DNA from: Mailhella sp. | GTDB taxonomy: Bacteria; Desulfobacterota; Desulfovibrionia; Desulfovibrionales; Desulfovibrionaceae | Assembly (NCBI GenBank): GCA_017411945.1 | Contig: JAFQPD010000027.1 | Coordinates: forward strand, 1 to 10,903 | Reading direction: 5' to 3' | Length of the DNA: 10,903 nucleotides | Shown here: positions 1-5,780 of the stretch, one piece after another | Layout of the letters: each line of letters begins with the position of its first letter | Position numbering within the stretch: position 1 is the first letter of the stretch | The notes under the pieces: generated by a model | The model's database searches: none | What the model was told of the DNA's origin: nothing | Seen by the model: the letters and a program-made list of their open reading frames with translations, nothing else | Program-made: the position numbers and the translations under genes

Positions 1-248
1 ATCTCGACGGCGGCCGCTCCGTACATGTCGTACCTGAGGTCGCGCTTCGGGAGATAGAGCAAGCCGCAGGCGCAGGCGATGACGAAGCTGATGAGGCCCC
101 ACCATGCCAGCGGCAGATGGATGTAGAATATCTTCTGGGCGAGGCCCATCACCTGTTCTTCAGGCGCATAGACGAAGATGAGCCACTGGCAGAAAGCCAG
201 TGCCAGACCGCCGAGGATGGCGACGAGGGAAACGCGGGAACCAGTCAT
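1..248 (-). CDS. ccmC: CcmC, heme handling protein of cytochrome c maturation (5' part only)
   Basis: The first 82 codons are present and the gene runs off the left edge. CcmC is an inner-membrane protein that loads heme onto CcmE, working with the CcmAB ABC transporter. The translation starts MTGSRVSLVAILGG and has a first membrane helix at about residues 7-28. It then has the CcmC hallmark YIHLPLAWW, in which His44 corresponds to the first periplasmic heme-ligand histidine of the family. A second helix follows at about 45-67. The tryptophan-rich WWD loop would lie outside the window. The ATG shares one base with the ccmB stop (TGATG), which indicates translational coupling. Identification rests on the YIHxP motif plus position at the end of the ccm cluster. 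The WWD relatives CcmF and CcsA are unlikely because ccmF is already present. Confidence 0.93.
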   Translation of the reverse strand, partial: MTGSRVSLVAILGGLALAFCQWLIFVYAPEEQVMGLAQKIFYIHLPLAWWGLISFVIACACGLLYLPKRDLRYDMYGAAAVE

Positions 249-928
249 CAGTCTTCTCCGCTGTAGACGTAGGGGAAGAGGAGCAGTCCGGCGGCAAGGA
301 AGAGGCTGTCGAACGCGGAGGCGAGCCCTGCCCAGCGCAGAGCGTCGTCGAGCATGGGCTCAGGGTCTATGCCCATGGATACCAGCCGCACACCGGCAAG
401 GAGCAGGGGCACGAGCAGGGGGAAAAGCACGATGGAGAGCAGGGATTCGCGGCCTGCCTGCCCCACGGAAAGCGCGCCGAGCAGAGAGCCGGAAGCGGCC
501 ATGCCTACGTTGCCGAGGGCTATGCCGGCAAGGGCCAGAGGCCACGCTTCGCCCAGATGCTGGCCGAGGAAGACGAAGACCGCAGGGATGAACACGCACT
601 GCGCGGCCATCATGAGCAGTATGCCTGCAAGGGCCTTGCCCAGCCACACGGCCTGCACCGGAACAGGCAGGAGCAGGAGGCCGAGGCGGGCCTGCGCGCT
701 TTCTTCCACGGCGTAGAGCATGTTGAAGATGAGCACCTGGCAGAAGGCCGAAGCCAGCCAGAACATGGCCGAAGCGGCCTGCGGGGAAAGGCGGTCGCCC
801 GCGTTCAGCGAAAGGCTGAACAGGAAGACCAGCAGGAGGCCGAGGAGCAGGGCCTGGACGAGGCCCGCGCCGCGGGTGAGCGTGAGCTTCAGATCCTTGG
901 AGCAGACGGCGAGAGCGCATTTCAGCAT
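248..928 (-). CDS. ccmB: CcmB, membrane subunit of the CcmAB heme-chaperone release ABC transporter
   Basis: A 226-residue polytopic membrane protein, close to the roughly 220 residues usual for CcmB. With CcmA it forms the ATPase complex needed to release holo-CcmE from CcmC. About six hydrophobic segments are visible, at roughly residues 22-42, 53-74, 92-120, 127-152, 160-185 and 200-220. The N-terminal cytoplasmic stretch CSKDLKLTLTRG matches the KDLxxExR-type start of the family. The ATG overlaps the end of ccmA by 7 nt and the TGA overlaps the ccmC start by 1 nt, so A-B-C are translationally coupled. Nothing suggests damage. The assignment relies on length, topology and placement between ccmA and ccmC; the family has few invariant motifs. 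Confidence 0.95.
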   Translation of the reverse strand: MLKCALAVCSKDLKLTLTRGAGLVQALLLGLLLVFLFSLSLNAGDRLSPQAASAMFWLASAFCQVLIFNMLYAVEESAQARLGLLLLPVPVQAVWLGKALAGILLMMAAQCVFIPAVFVFLGQHLGEAWPLALAGIALGNVGMAASGSLLGALSVGQAGRESLLSIVLFPLLVPLLLAGVRLVSMGIDPEPMLDDALRWAGLASAFDSLFLAAGLLLFPYVYSGED

Positions 929-1575
929 GCGGCACCTCCGGTGCTCATGGTGAGGGAGCGGTCCTTGAGCGTGAACACGAAGTCCGCGTGGCGGGCATCC
1001 TCTTCCACGTCATGGCTTATCCAGAGTATGGCGGCGCCGCGGGCGCGGGCTTCGAGCATGAGGTCGAGGAGCATGCGGCGCGAGGCCACGTCGAGCCCGG
1101 TGGCAGGTTCGTCCAGCAGGATGAGCTGAGGTTCCGCCAGCATGAGGCGGGCGAGGTTCAGGCGTTGGGCCATGCCGCGCGAGAAGATGCCTGCGCGTTC
1201 CTCGGCGTGGCGGGCCAGCCCCACGGTCTCAAGGGCGGCTTTCACGCGGGCGGCGGCATCCGGAATCCCGGCGGCCCTGGCCCAGAACATGAGGTTTTCC
1301 TGCGCGCTGAGGCCGGGGTAGAGGAAGGTGGCGTGGGCCATGTAGCCCAGCTTCTCTTCCGGGACATTGAGGGTCACGGCGCCGGCATCGGCGCGGGTGA
1401 GCCCCGCCATCACGCGCATGAGCGTAGACTTGCCTGCGCCGTTGGCTCCGGCCAGCAGGGAAAGCGTGCCCGGCATGAGGGCTGCGTCCACGCGGCGGAA
1501 GAGCAGGCGCGGGCCGAAGGCTTTGGCCAAGCCTTTCACTTCCAACAGGGGACGTATGGCGGAAGGTTCAGCCAT
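922..1575 (-). CDS. ccmA: CcmA, ATPase subunit of the cytochrome c maturation ABC transporter
   Basis: A 217-residue ABC ATPase. Visible motifs are Walker A GANGAGKST (43-51, Lys49), an unusual signature region FSRGMAQRLN (131-140) in place of LSGGQ, Walker B LILLDEP (151-157, Asp155/Glu156), the D-loop after it, and the H-loop in WISHD (His188). The FSxGMxQR signature is typical of CcmA and some drug or heme exporters. ATP hydrolysis drives release of heme-loaded CcmE from CcmC. The start lies 1 nt after the ccmF stop, with GGAGG inside the ccmF 3' end as the likely ribosome site. Its neighbours ccmF and ccmB make the specific assignment secure. The protein is slightly longer at the N terminus than many CcmA proteins because of a short MAEPSAIRP leader. 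Confidence 0.96.
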   Translation of the reverse strand: MAEPSAIRPLLEVKGLAKAFGPRLLFRRVDAALMPGTLSLLAGANGAGKSTLMRVMAGLTRADAGAVTLNVPEEKLGYMAHATFLYPGLSAQENLMFWARAAGIPDAAARVKAALETVGLARHAEERAGIFSRGMAQRLNLARLMLAEPQLILLDEPATGLDVASRRMLLDLMLEARARGAAILWISHDVEEDARHADFVFTLKDRSLTMSTGGAAC

Positions 1576-1576
1576 G

Positions 1577-3484
1577 CTATGCGGCCTCCGAGGCGTTTTC
1601 GGTCTTAGGGCGGCGTTTGCGGGTGAGGCCGATGAAGGGGGCGATGCTCATGAGGGCGCCGCCTATCCACAGCCAGTTCACCAGCGGGTTGGCACTCATG
1701 CGGAGCACGGCGCTGTCGCCGCTCACGCCAAGCAGGGTAGCATAGAATTCACTGCCGAGCGAGGGGTAGGTGGTGGCTTCGGAGAAGGCGGAACGCTGCC
1801 ACTTGTCGTAGAGGCGGCGCTGGGGGGCGAGCACGCTCACCACTTTGCCGTCTTTGGAGACCTGAAGTTCGGCTTCGATGTAGTCGAAGTTCGCGCCGCG
1901 TCCTTCATACATATTGGAAAGCACCACGGTGTACGGGCCGACCTGAGCCATCTGTCCGCGGGCGAGCTCCACTTCCACTTCCTGCTTGTAGGGGCCGGAG
2001 AAGGAGATGCCCAGAGCCATGAGGGCCACGCTGATATGCACGAGGCTGGCCATGAGGGCCGGACGCCATGCGCGGGTGGACTTTTCGGCCAGAGTCATGG
2101 CCATGCTGACGAGTATGGCCGCGCAGAGAGAGGCGGACATGAGCGGCAGGGCCTTGGTGACGCCCACTTTCCAGAACACCACGAGCGCGCCGAAGAAGGC
2201 CGCGCCGGTGATGAGGAACTTCTTCCAGTCGCGCAGGCCGCCCTGCCATTTGAGCCAGGGGCAGGCAAGGAGCAGAGCCAGGAGGACAGTGAAGAGAGGC
2301 AGGCAGACGTTGTTGTAGAAGTTGGCGTCGAGGCCCATGGGGCGGTCGGTCCAGAGGCGGCTGAGCACGGGCCAGAGCGTGGCCGTGAGGATGACGATGC
2401 AGAGCGCGATGAGCAGCCACACAGTCATGATGATGAAGCCTTCGCGGGTCTCGAGGCCGCCGAGTTCCTTGTCTTCATCGTAGCGGGCGCGCAGGGCGAT
2501 GAAGGCGATGACGGCGAGGAAGGCCAGCACGAAGATGAGCAGGTACGGGCCCACGTTGCCTTCGCCGTAGCCGTGCACGGAATTGACCACGTTGCCGCGC
2601 ACCAGATAGGTGGCGAAGAAGGCCGAGACAGTGGTCAGGGCCATGAGGAAGATATTGGTGCGGTGCAGTTTTCCGCGGCGCTGTTCCACGATGCCCGTGT
2701 GCAGGGCGGCAGTGCCGATGAGCCAAGGGATGAGGGAGGCGTTTTCAACGGGGTCCCATGCCCAGTAGCCGCCCCAGCCGAGTTCCATGTAGGCCCACCA
2801 GCCGCCAAGCACGATGCCGGCGGTAAGGAAGAGCCAGCCCGTGAGGGTGAAGGGGCGGGCGGCATCCAGCCAGTGCATCTCTTCGCGGTTGTCGCTCATA
2901 GCCTGAGCGAGAGCCAGACATCCGGGGATGACGAAGCCGCCGTAGCCGAGGAAGAGGAGCGGCGGGTGGAAGATCATGCCCGGGTTCTGCAGGAGCGGGT
3001 TCAGGCCGTGGCCGTCGGCAGGCGCGGGGCGCTGCATGGTGAACGGGTCGTTCCAGGTAGAGAGCAGGAGGCCGAAGAAGGCCATGATGACAAGGAAGAA
3101 AACGAGGAACCAGGTGCGGGTCTCGGCACTCAGCTCGCGATAGGTGCGGGTGAAGAGGAAGGCGGTGCCGCAGACGCTGACCATGAGGGCCCAGAAGAGC
3201 AGAGAACCGGCCTGCCCGGCCCAGAAGGCCGTGGTGCGGTAGAAGAGCGGCAGGGCGCGCTCGGTGTAGTTCATCACATATTCCAGCGTGAAGTCGCTGA
3301 CCACGAGGGCATGCATGAGCACGCAGGATGCGCCGATGAGGCAGAGGGAAACGAGAGCCTGCGCACGTTCCAGCCAGCGCAGGTCGCTGGTCCTGCCCTG
3401 CCAGAGCTGGAGCACGCCTGCGGCGGAGCCGGCAAGGGCGACGAACAGTGCGGCGAGCAGGGTCATATGGGCAGCAAGGTACAT
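1577..3484 (-). CDS. ccmF: CcmF, heme lyase component of cytochrome c System I
   Basis: A 635-residue polytopic membrane protein of normal CcmF length. It takes heme from CcmE and attaches it to the CxxCH motifs of apocytochromes in the periplasm. The WWD domain is clear at residues 227-250 (GGWWAYMELGWGGYWAWD followed by PVENAS). The four histidines expected as heme ligands are present: His173 in FHPP, His262 in LHT, His304 in SVHGYG and His483 in LVHISV. The C-terminal part, about 500-600, is a soluble periplasmic region before a last helix at about 602-620. AGGAGG precedes the ATG by 4 nt; an alternative ATG at codon 7 is possible. It heads the tight ccmFABC block, downstream of a terminator that separates it from ccmE. 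No separate CcmH or CcmG is visible in the window. Confidence 0.97.
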   Translation of the reverse strand: MYLAAHMTLLAALFVALAGSAAGVLQLWQGRTSDLRWLERAQALVSLCLIGASCVLMHALVVSDFTLEYVMNYTERALPLFYRTTAFWAGQAGSLLFWALMVSVCGTAFLFTRTYRELSAETRTWFLVFFLVIMAFFGLLLSTWNDPFTMQRPAPADGHGLNPLLQNPGMIFHPPLLFLGYGGFVIPGCLALAQAMSDNREEMHWLDAARPFTLTGWLFLTAGIVLGGWWAYMELGWGGYWAWDPVENASLIPWLIGTAALHTGIVEQRRGKLHRTNIFLMALTTVSAFFATYLVRGNVVNSVHGYGEGNVGPYLLIFVLAFLAVIAFIALRARYDEDKELGGLETREGFIIMTVWLLIALCIVILTATLWPVLSRLWTDRPMGLDANFYNNVCLPLFTVLLALLLACPWLKWQGGLRDWKKFLITGAAFFGALVVFWKVGVTKALPLMSASLCAAILVSMAMTLAEKSTRAWRPALMASLVHISVALMALGISFSGPYKQEVEVELARGQMAQVGPYTVVLSNMYEGRGANFDYIEAELQVSKDGKVVSVLAPQRRLYDKWQRSAFSEATTYPSLGSEFYATLLGVSGDSAVLRMSANPLVNWLWIGGALMSIAPFIGLTRKRRPKTENASEAA

Positions 3485-3498
3485 TGAGCCTCCTGAAA

Positions 3499-3506
3499 GG
3501 GGGGGG
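3499..3506. other. Run of eight G (C on the coding strand) in the ccmF leader
   Basis: A homopolymer of eight identical bases lies between the ccmE terminator and the ccmF ribosome site, ending 4 nt upstream of AGGAGG. Such runs are prone to slippage. Being outside the reading frame, a length change would alter only leader spacing or structure. Confidence 0.6.
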
Positions 3507-3526
3507 ATATGTGCCGGACTCGGCGG

Positions 3527-3559
3527 AAAAAAGAACGCGCAAGGCAGGGCTGCGCGTTC
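3527..3559 (-). terminator. Intrinsic terminator between ccmE and ccmF
   Basis: On the minus strand a perfect 9-bp stem (GAACGCGCA paired with TGCGCGTTC) with a 9-nt loop is followed directly by six T residues. It begins 15 nt after the ccmE stop and ends about 42 nt before the ccmF start. The stem arms are at 3551-3559 and 3533-3541, and the T tract at 3532-3527. It has the full form of a Rho-independent terminator acting in the direction of ccm transcription. No convincing promoter is visible in the 42 nt after it, so ccmFABC may depend on partial read-through. Confidence 0.85.
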
Positions 3560-3574
3560 GGAAAAGTCAGGCCG

Positions 3575-3988
3575 TCAGGCCTTTTCGCGATTCGATTTCT
3601 CGTACTTGGAGGGGCACTTGGTCATAAGGGTCTTGGCGATGAAGACCTTGCCTTCCATGCGGCCTTCCACGATGACTTCCGCACCTTTCTCGAAGGTGTC
3701 CGGCAATGCGCCCTTGTACTGCACATAAACAGCATCTTTAGGATTTTCGAGGTCGTGCATGGTGAAGCTGGCGCCAAGGCCGTTGGCCGGCTTGACGATG
3801 TCGCCGTCAGCCACGCCGAACAGCCTGGCGGACTTCAGCTTTTCCGAAGGGACCTTCACAGCCTCGGAAACGTTCAGGTGATAGGTGCAGTTTTCGGAAA
3901 GGGCCGAATACATCATGAAGCCTACGCCGCCCGCAAAGAGCAGGAAAGCCAGAAGATAGATGGAAAGGTTTTTCTTTTTCGCGGCCAT
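3575..3988 (-). CDS. ccmE: CcmE, periplasmic heme chaperone, cysteine (CxxxY) variant
   Basis: A 137-residue protein that carries heme from CcmC to CcmF. A short basic N terminus (AAKKK) and a single membrane anchor at about residues 9-28 are followed by an OB-fold-like periplasmic domain (about 32-120). This domain contains the family-type segments VADGDIVKP, FTMHD, VYVQYKGALPDTFEKGAEVIVEGR and FIAKTLMTKCPSKYE. In most CcmE proteins the last motif is HxxxY, whose histidine binds heme covalently. Here it is C125-PSK-Y129. This cysteine form is known from Desulfovibrio-type System I. The start is supported by AGGAGG 4 nt upstream. It is the first gene of the ccm cluster and is set apart from ccmF by a terminator. 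The assignment is firm; the heme-linkage role of Cys125 is inferred from the family. Confidence 0.96.
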   Translation of the reverse strand: MAAKKKNLSIYLLAFLLFAGGVGFMMYSALSENCTYHLNVSEAVKVPSEKLKSARLFGVADGDIVKPANGLGASFTMHDLENPKDAVYVQYKGALPDTFEKGAEVIVEGRMEGKVFIAKTLMTKCPSKYEKSNREKA

Positions 3989-4002
3989 AGATCCTCCTGA
4001 GG

Positions 4003-4017
4003 GATGATGACATCATC
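4003..4017. promoter_or_regulatory. 7-1-7 inverted repeat in the ccmE leader
   Basis: GATGATG-A-CATCATC is a perfect 7-bp inverted repeat around one base, ending 14 nt before the ccmE ATG and 5 nt upstream of its ribosome site. It could be an operator half-site pair, or on the minus strand could supply a weak -10 (GATGAT) for the CRP/FNR-type site upstream. Function is not known. Confidence 0.4.
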
Positions 4018-4038
4018 GGTCAGGCTGTTATTTTTTTC

Positions 4039-4054
4039 AGTGATCCAGCTCACA
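4039..4054 (-). promoter_or_regulatory. CRP/FNR-family binding site upstream of ccmE
   Basis: AGTGA-N6-TCACA matches nine of ten positions of the CRP/HcpR-type consensus TGTGA-N6-TCACA. Its centre is 32 nt upstream of the centre of a GATGAT hexamer at 4017-4012, the distance expected when an activator sits at -41.5. That would place a transcript start about 17 nt before ccmE. HcpR is a CRP/FNR-family regulator in Desulfovibrio that uses this consensus. Which protein binds here cannot be told from the sequence. Confidence 0.5.
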
Positions 4055-4122
4055 GCGGCTGACTAGGAATAACTCTAGCGCAGCGGGCCTGCTTCGTCCA
4101 TGTCTGGCAACACTTTGACAGA

Positions 4123-4128
4123 ATTATA
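4123..4128 (-). promoter_or_regulatory. Perfect -10 hexamer, possible distal ccmE promoter
   Basis: TATAAT on the minus strand, 134 nt upstream of the ccmE start and just downstream of the CNNM-protein gene. There is no good -35 at 16-18 nt (the hexamer there is about ATCATT), so it would be weak or need an activator. It would give a leader of about 130 nt. Confidence 0.35.
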
Positions 4129-4141
4129 CGAGCTTCGCAAG

Positions 4142-4156
4142 TAATAATGATTACTA
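4142..4156. promoter_or_regulatory. Fur-like 7-1-7 AT-rich inverted repeat
   Basis: TAATAAT-G-ATTACTA agrees with 11 of 14 positions of the Fur 7-1-7 consensus TGATAATnATTATCA and has one mismatched pair as a palindrome. It starts 1 nt past the stop of the CNNM-protein gene and covers the -35 position of the TATAAT at 4128-4123, where a repressor could act. AT-rich sequence matches this consensus easily, so this is tentative. Confidence 0.25.
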
Positions 4157-4157
4157 A

Positions 4158-5222
4158 TTACGCCTTTTCCGCATTTTTCTGCTGGACGTCGCGAACAAGG
4201 CCGGCTGCCTTGGCGCGGCGTTTGCGGGCCACTTCACGCAGGTCGGCGGCAACATCGCTTTCGTCTACGATCTCCTGGCCGAGCATCTCTTCGAGGACGT
4301 CTTCGAGGGAGATGACGCCGGCGAGGCCTCCGTATTCGTCGAGCACGGCGAAGAGGTGCTGGTGGCGTTCGAGGAATTCGGCCAGCACCTTGTCCAGCGT
4401 GATGGATTCCAGAACGAAGTGTATGGGCTGCATGATGTCGCCGAGCTTTACATGGCCTTTGTCGGAGTCTCGGTGCAGGACTATGCTTTTGCGGAGCACG
4501 AAGCCTACTATGTCTTCCCTGTCGTCGGCATAGACGGGGATGCGGCTGAAGTTCCAGAAATTAGGGGAGGTGTAGGCTTCATCCACCGTGCAGTCTTCGG
4601 AAAGGGAGAAGACAACGGTGCGCGGCGTCATGACGTCGTGCACGCGGCGCTGGTCGAGGGCGAGGATATTGCTGATGGCCGTTTCCTCATAGCTCTGGAT
4701 GGTGCCTGCCTGCAGGGACATGCGGGCCATGGCCTTGATGTCGTCTTCCGTGGCTTCGGGGCCGGATTCCTTGGGCGTGAGGAGCTTGGTCAGCTGGCCG
4801 GTGAGCCAGGTGGCCGGGCGCAGTACCGTGGTGAGGAGCATGAGGGGCCAGGCCAGCAGGCGGCCGATGGGCTCGGGATAGGAGACGCCCAGAGTCTTGG
4901 GGACTATCTCACCGAAGAGCAGGACCAGAACGGTGAACGTTGCCGCGAAGGCAGGCATGTTCTCCGCGCCAAGGGCGGCGGCGGCAAGCGCGCCCGCAAG
5001 GGATGCGCCTGCGGTGTTGGCTATGGTGTTCAGCGTGAGGATAGCCGAAATGGGCTGTTCCACGTTGGAGCGCATATGGTGGAGTATCTCTCCGGCCTTG
5101 GATCCGGAGTCTCTCATTTTTTCGAGGGTGGTCCACGGAATGGAGTAGAGCATGGCCTCCAGCGTGGAGCAGAGGGCGGAAATGGAAAGGGCAAGGACAA
5201 CGGTGATGATGAGAGCTGTCAT
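4158..5222 (-). CDS. CNNM/CorC-family membrane protein with paired CBS domains
   Basis: A 354-residue protein of the hemolysin C/CorC/CNNM family, members of which are linked to Mg2+ or other divalent cation efflux and tolerance. The DUF21 (CNNM) membrane domain spans about residues 1-145, with family motifs NTIANT (65-70) and GEIVPKT (104-110). Helices lie at about 3-25, 58-85, 90-110 and 120-140. A linker helix leads into MTPR (198-201) and two CBS domains, about 197-250 and 262-320, ending in the characteristic DEYGGLAGVISLEDVLEEMLGQEI. The usual C-terminal CorC_HlyC domain is absent; only a charged tail of about 34 residues follows. No clear Shine-Dalgarno precedes the ATG, but later methionines would delete helix 1 and there is no in-frame upstream start nearby. 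The substrate cannot be assigned. Confidence 0.88.
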   Translation of the reverse strand: MTALIITVVLALSISALCSTLEAMLYSIPWTTLEKMRDSGSKAGEILHHMRSNVEQPISAILTLNTIANTAGASLAGALAAAALGAENMPAFAATFTVLVLLFGEIVPKTLGVSYPEPIGRLLAWPLMLLTTVLRPATWLTGQLTKLLTPKESGPEATEDDIKAMARMSLQAGTIQSYEETAISNILALDQRRVHDVMTPRTVVFSLSEDCTVDEAYTSPNFWNFSRIPVYADDREDIVGFVLRKSIVLHRDSDKGHVKLGDIMQPIHFVLESITLDKVLAEFLERHQHLFAVLDEYGGLAGVISLEDVLEEMLGQEIVDESDVAADLREVARKRRAKAAGLVRDVQQKNAEKA

Positions 5223-5257
5223 AGAAAGGCTTGGGGTTTGGATTTTTGTGAAGTCGC

Positions 5258-5286
5258 ATCATAGCCGAACAAGCAGTGTCCGGCAA
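5258..5286 (-). promoter_or_regulatory. Sigma-70-type promoter of the CNNM-family gene
   Basis: On the minus strand TTGCCG (5286-5281) and TATGAT (5263-5258) are separated by exactly 17 nt, matching TTGACA at four and TATAAT at five of six positions. Transcription would begin near 5251, leaving a leader of about 28 nt before the ATG at 5222. Confidence 0.55.
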
Positions 5287-5403
5287 TGGTGAAAGGCATG
5301 GGATTTCAGAAAAATCGAGCAAATCTTTCTTTTCAGCGGGCCGGTGAAGTTTTTGCGCATTGCGGTATCCTTTCAGGTGCTATATTTTCAAGAAGGCGAG
5401 TCC

Positions 5404-5431
5404 TTGCAAAAGGCACAGCCATGCTTATAAG
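5404..5431 (+). promoter_or_regulatory. Candidate promoter of the copper chaperone gene
   Basis: TTGCAA (5404-5409) and TATAAG (5426-5431) are 16 nt apart, upstream of the chaperone start at 5492. A second possibility is TTGCGG (5360-5365) with TATATT (5381-5386), but its 15-nt spacing is short. A small perfect hairpin, AGGCG-TCA-CGCCT (5440-5452), lies in the leader. I recognise no CueR, CsoR or CopY operator, so copper control is unproven. Confidence 0.35.
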
Positions 5432-5491
5432 AAAAGGAAAGGCGTCACGCCTGCCGCCTTCAGCCTGCCAAAATCTCCCACGAGGTGAACG

Positions 5492-5701
5492 ATGAAGAAA
5501 GTCATGAATATCGAAGGAATGCGCTGCCCTCACTGCTCTGCCAACGTTGAGAAGGCCCTTTGCGCCATCGAAGGAGTGAAGAGTGCCGTGGTCGATCTTG
5601 CTGCAAAGACCGCCACGGTGGAAGCCGAAGAAGCCGTGGCCGATGCCGCTCTCGAAGCCGCCGTGGACGACCTGGGCTTCGAAGTGAAGTCCATCGCCTA
5701 A
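5492..5701 (+). CDS. copZ: CopZ-like copper chaperone (single HMA domain)
   Basis: A 69-residue soluble protein made of one heavy-metal-associated domain. The metal-binding loop is GMRCPHC (residues 9-15), whose CxxC cysteines hold Cu(I). The ending GFEVKSIA is typical of the last beta strand. Such proteins carry Cu(I) in the cytoplasm to the matching ATPase, and the Cu(I) ATPase gene lies 79 nt downstream, so partnership is likely. The start is supported by GAGGTG 4 nt upstream. A strong hairpin after the stop separates it from copA. MerP-like or general metallochaperone function cannot be excluded from sequence, but the CopA neighbour favours copper. Confidence 0.9.
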   Translation: MKKVMNIEGMRCPHCSANVEKALCAIEGVKSAVVDLAAKTATVEAEEAVADAALEAAVDDLGFEVKSIA

Positions 5702-5720
5702 GGCTTCGGCCTGCTGCATG

Positions 5721-5756
5721 ATGAAGGGACCGGCCCCGGGGTGCGGTCCCTTTTCA
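5721..5756 (+). terminator. Hairpin between copZ and copA, partial terminator or processing site
   Basis: AAGGGACCG (5724-5732) pairs perfectly with CGGTCCCTT (5744-5752) around an 11-nt GC-rich loop. Pairing can extend to ATGA/TCAT across one bulge. Only four T residues follow, in TTTTCATCC. It begins about 20 nt after the chaperone stop and ends about 25 nt before the preferred copA start. It resembles an intrinsic terminator with a weak U tract, which would let part of the transcription continue into copA. Confidence 0.6.
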
Positions 5757-5780
5757 TCCTTTCCGCCAAGGAAGAACGAT

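Noticed and set aside
200..1129. Plus-strand open frame of 309 codons opposite ccmB and ccmA
   Set aside because: Antisense shadow of two well-supported genes; low-complexity Gly/Glu/Ala/Arg composition.
1367..3487. Plus-strand open frame of 706 codons opposite ccmF
   Set aside because: It is antisense to a clear CcmF, its composition is dominated by Gly, Glu, His and Ala with no family resemblance, and it arises from GC-rich codon bias on the other strand.
5223..5491. Copper-responsive operator (CueR, CsoR or CopY type) before copZ
   Set aside because: Short CCTT/AAGG repeats occur around 5392-5413, but none fits the length or core of these operators well enough to name.
5718..5780. Upstream ATG extending CopA by 21 residues
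   Set aside because: The extra codons lie in the intergenic hairpin, encode a Pro/Gly-rich stretch unlike CopA N termini, and the ATG at 5781 has a good ribosome site.
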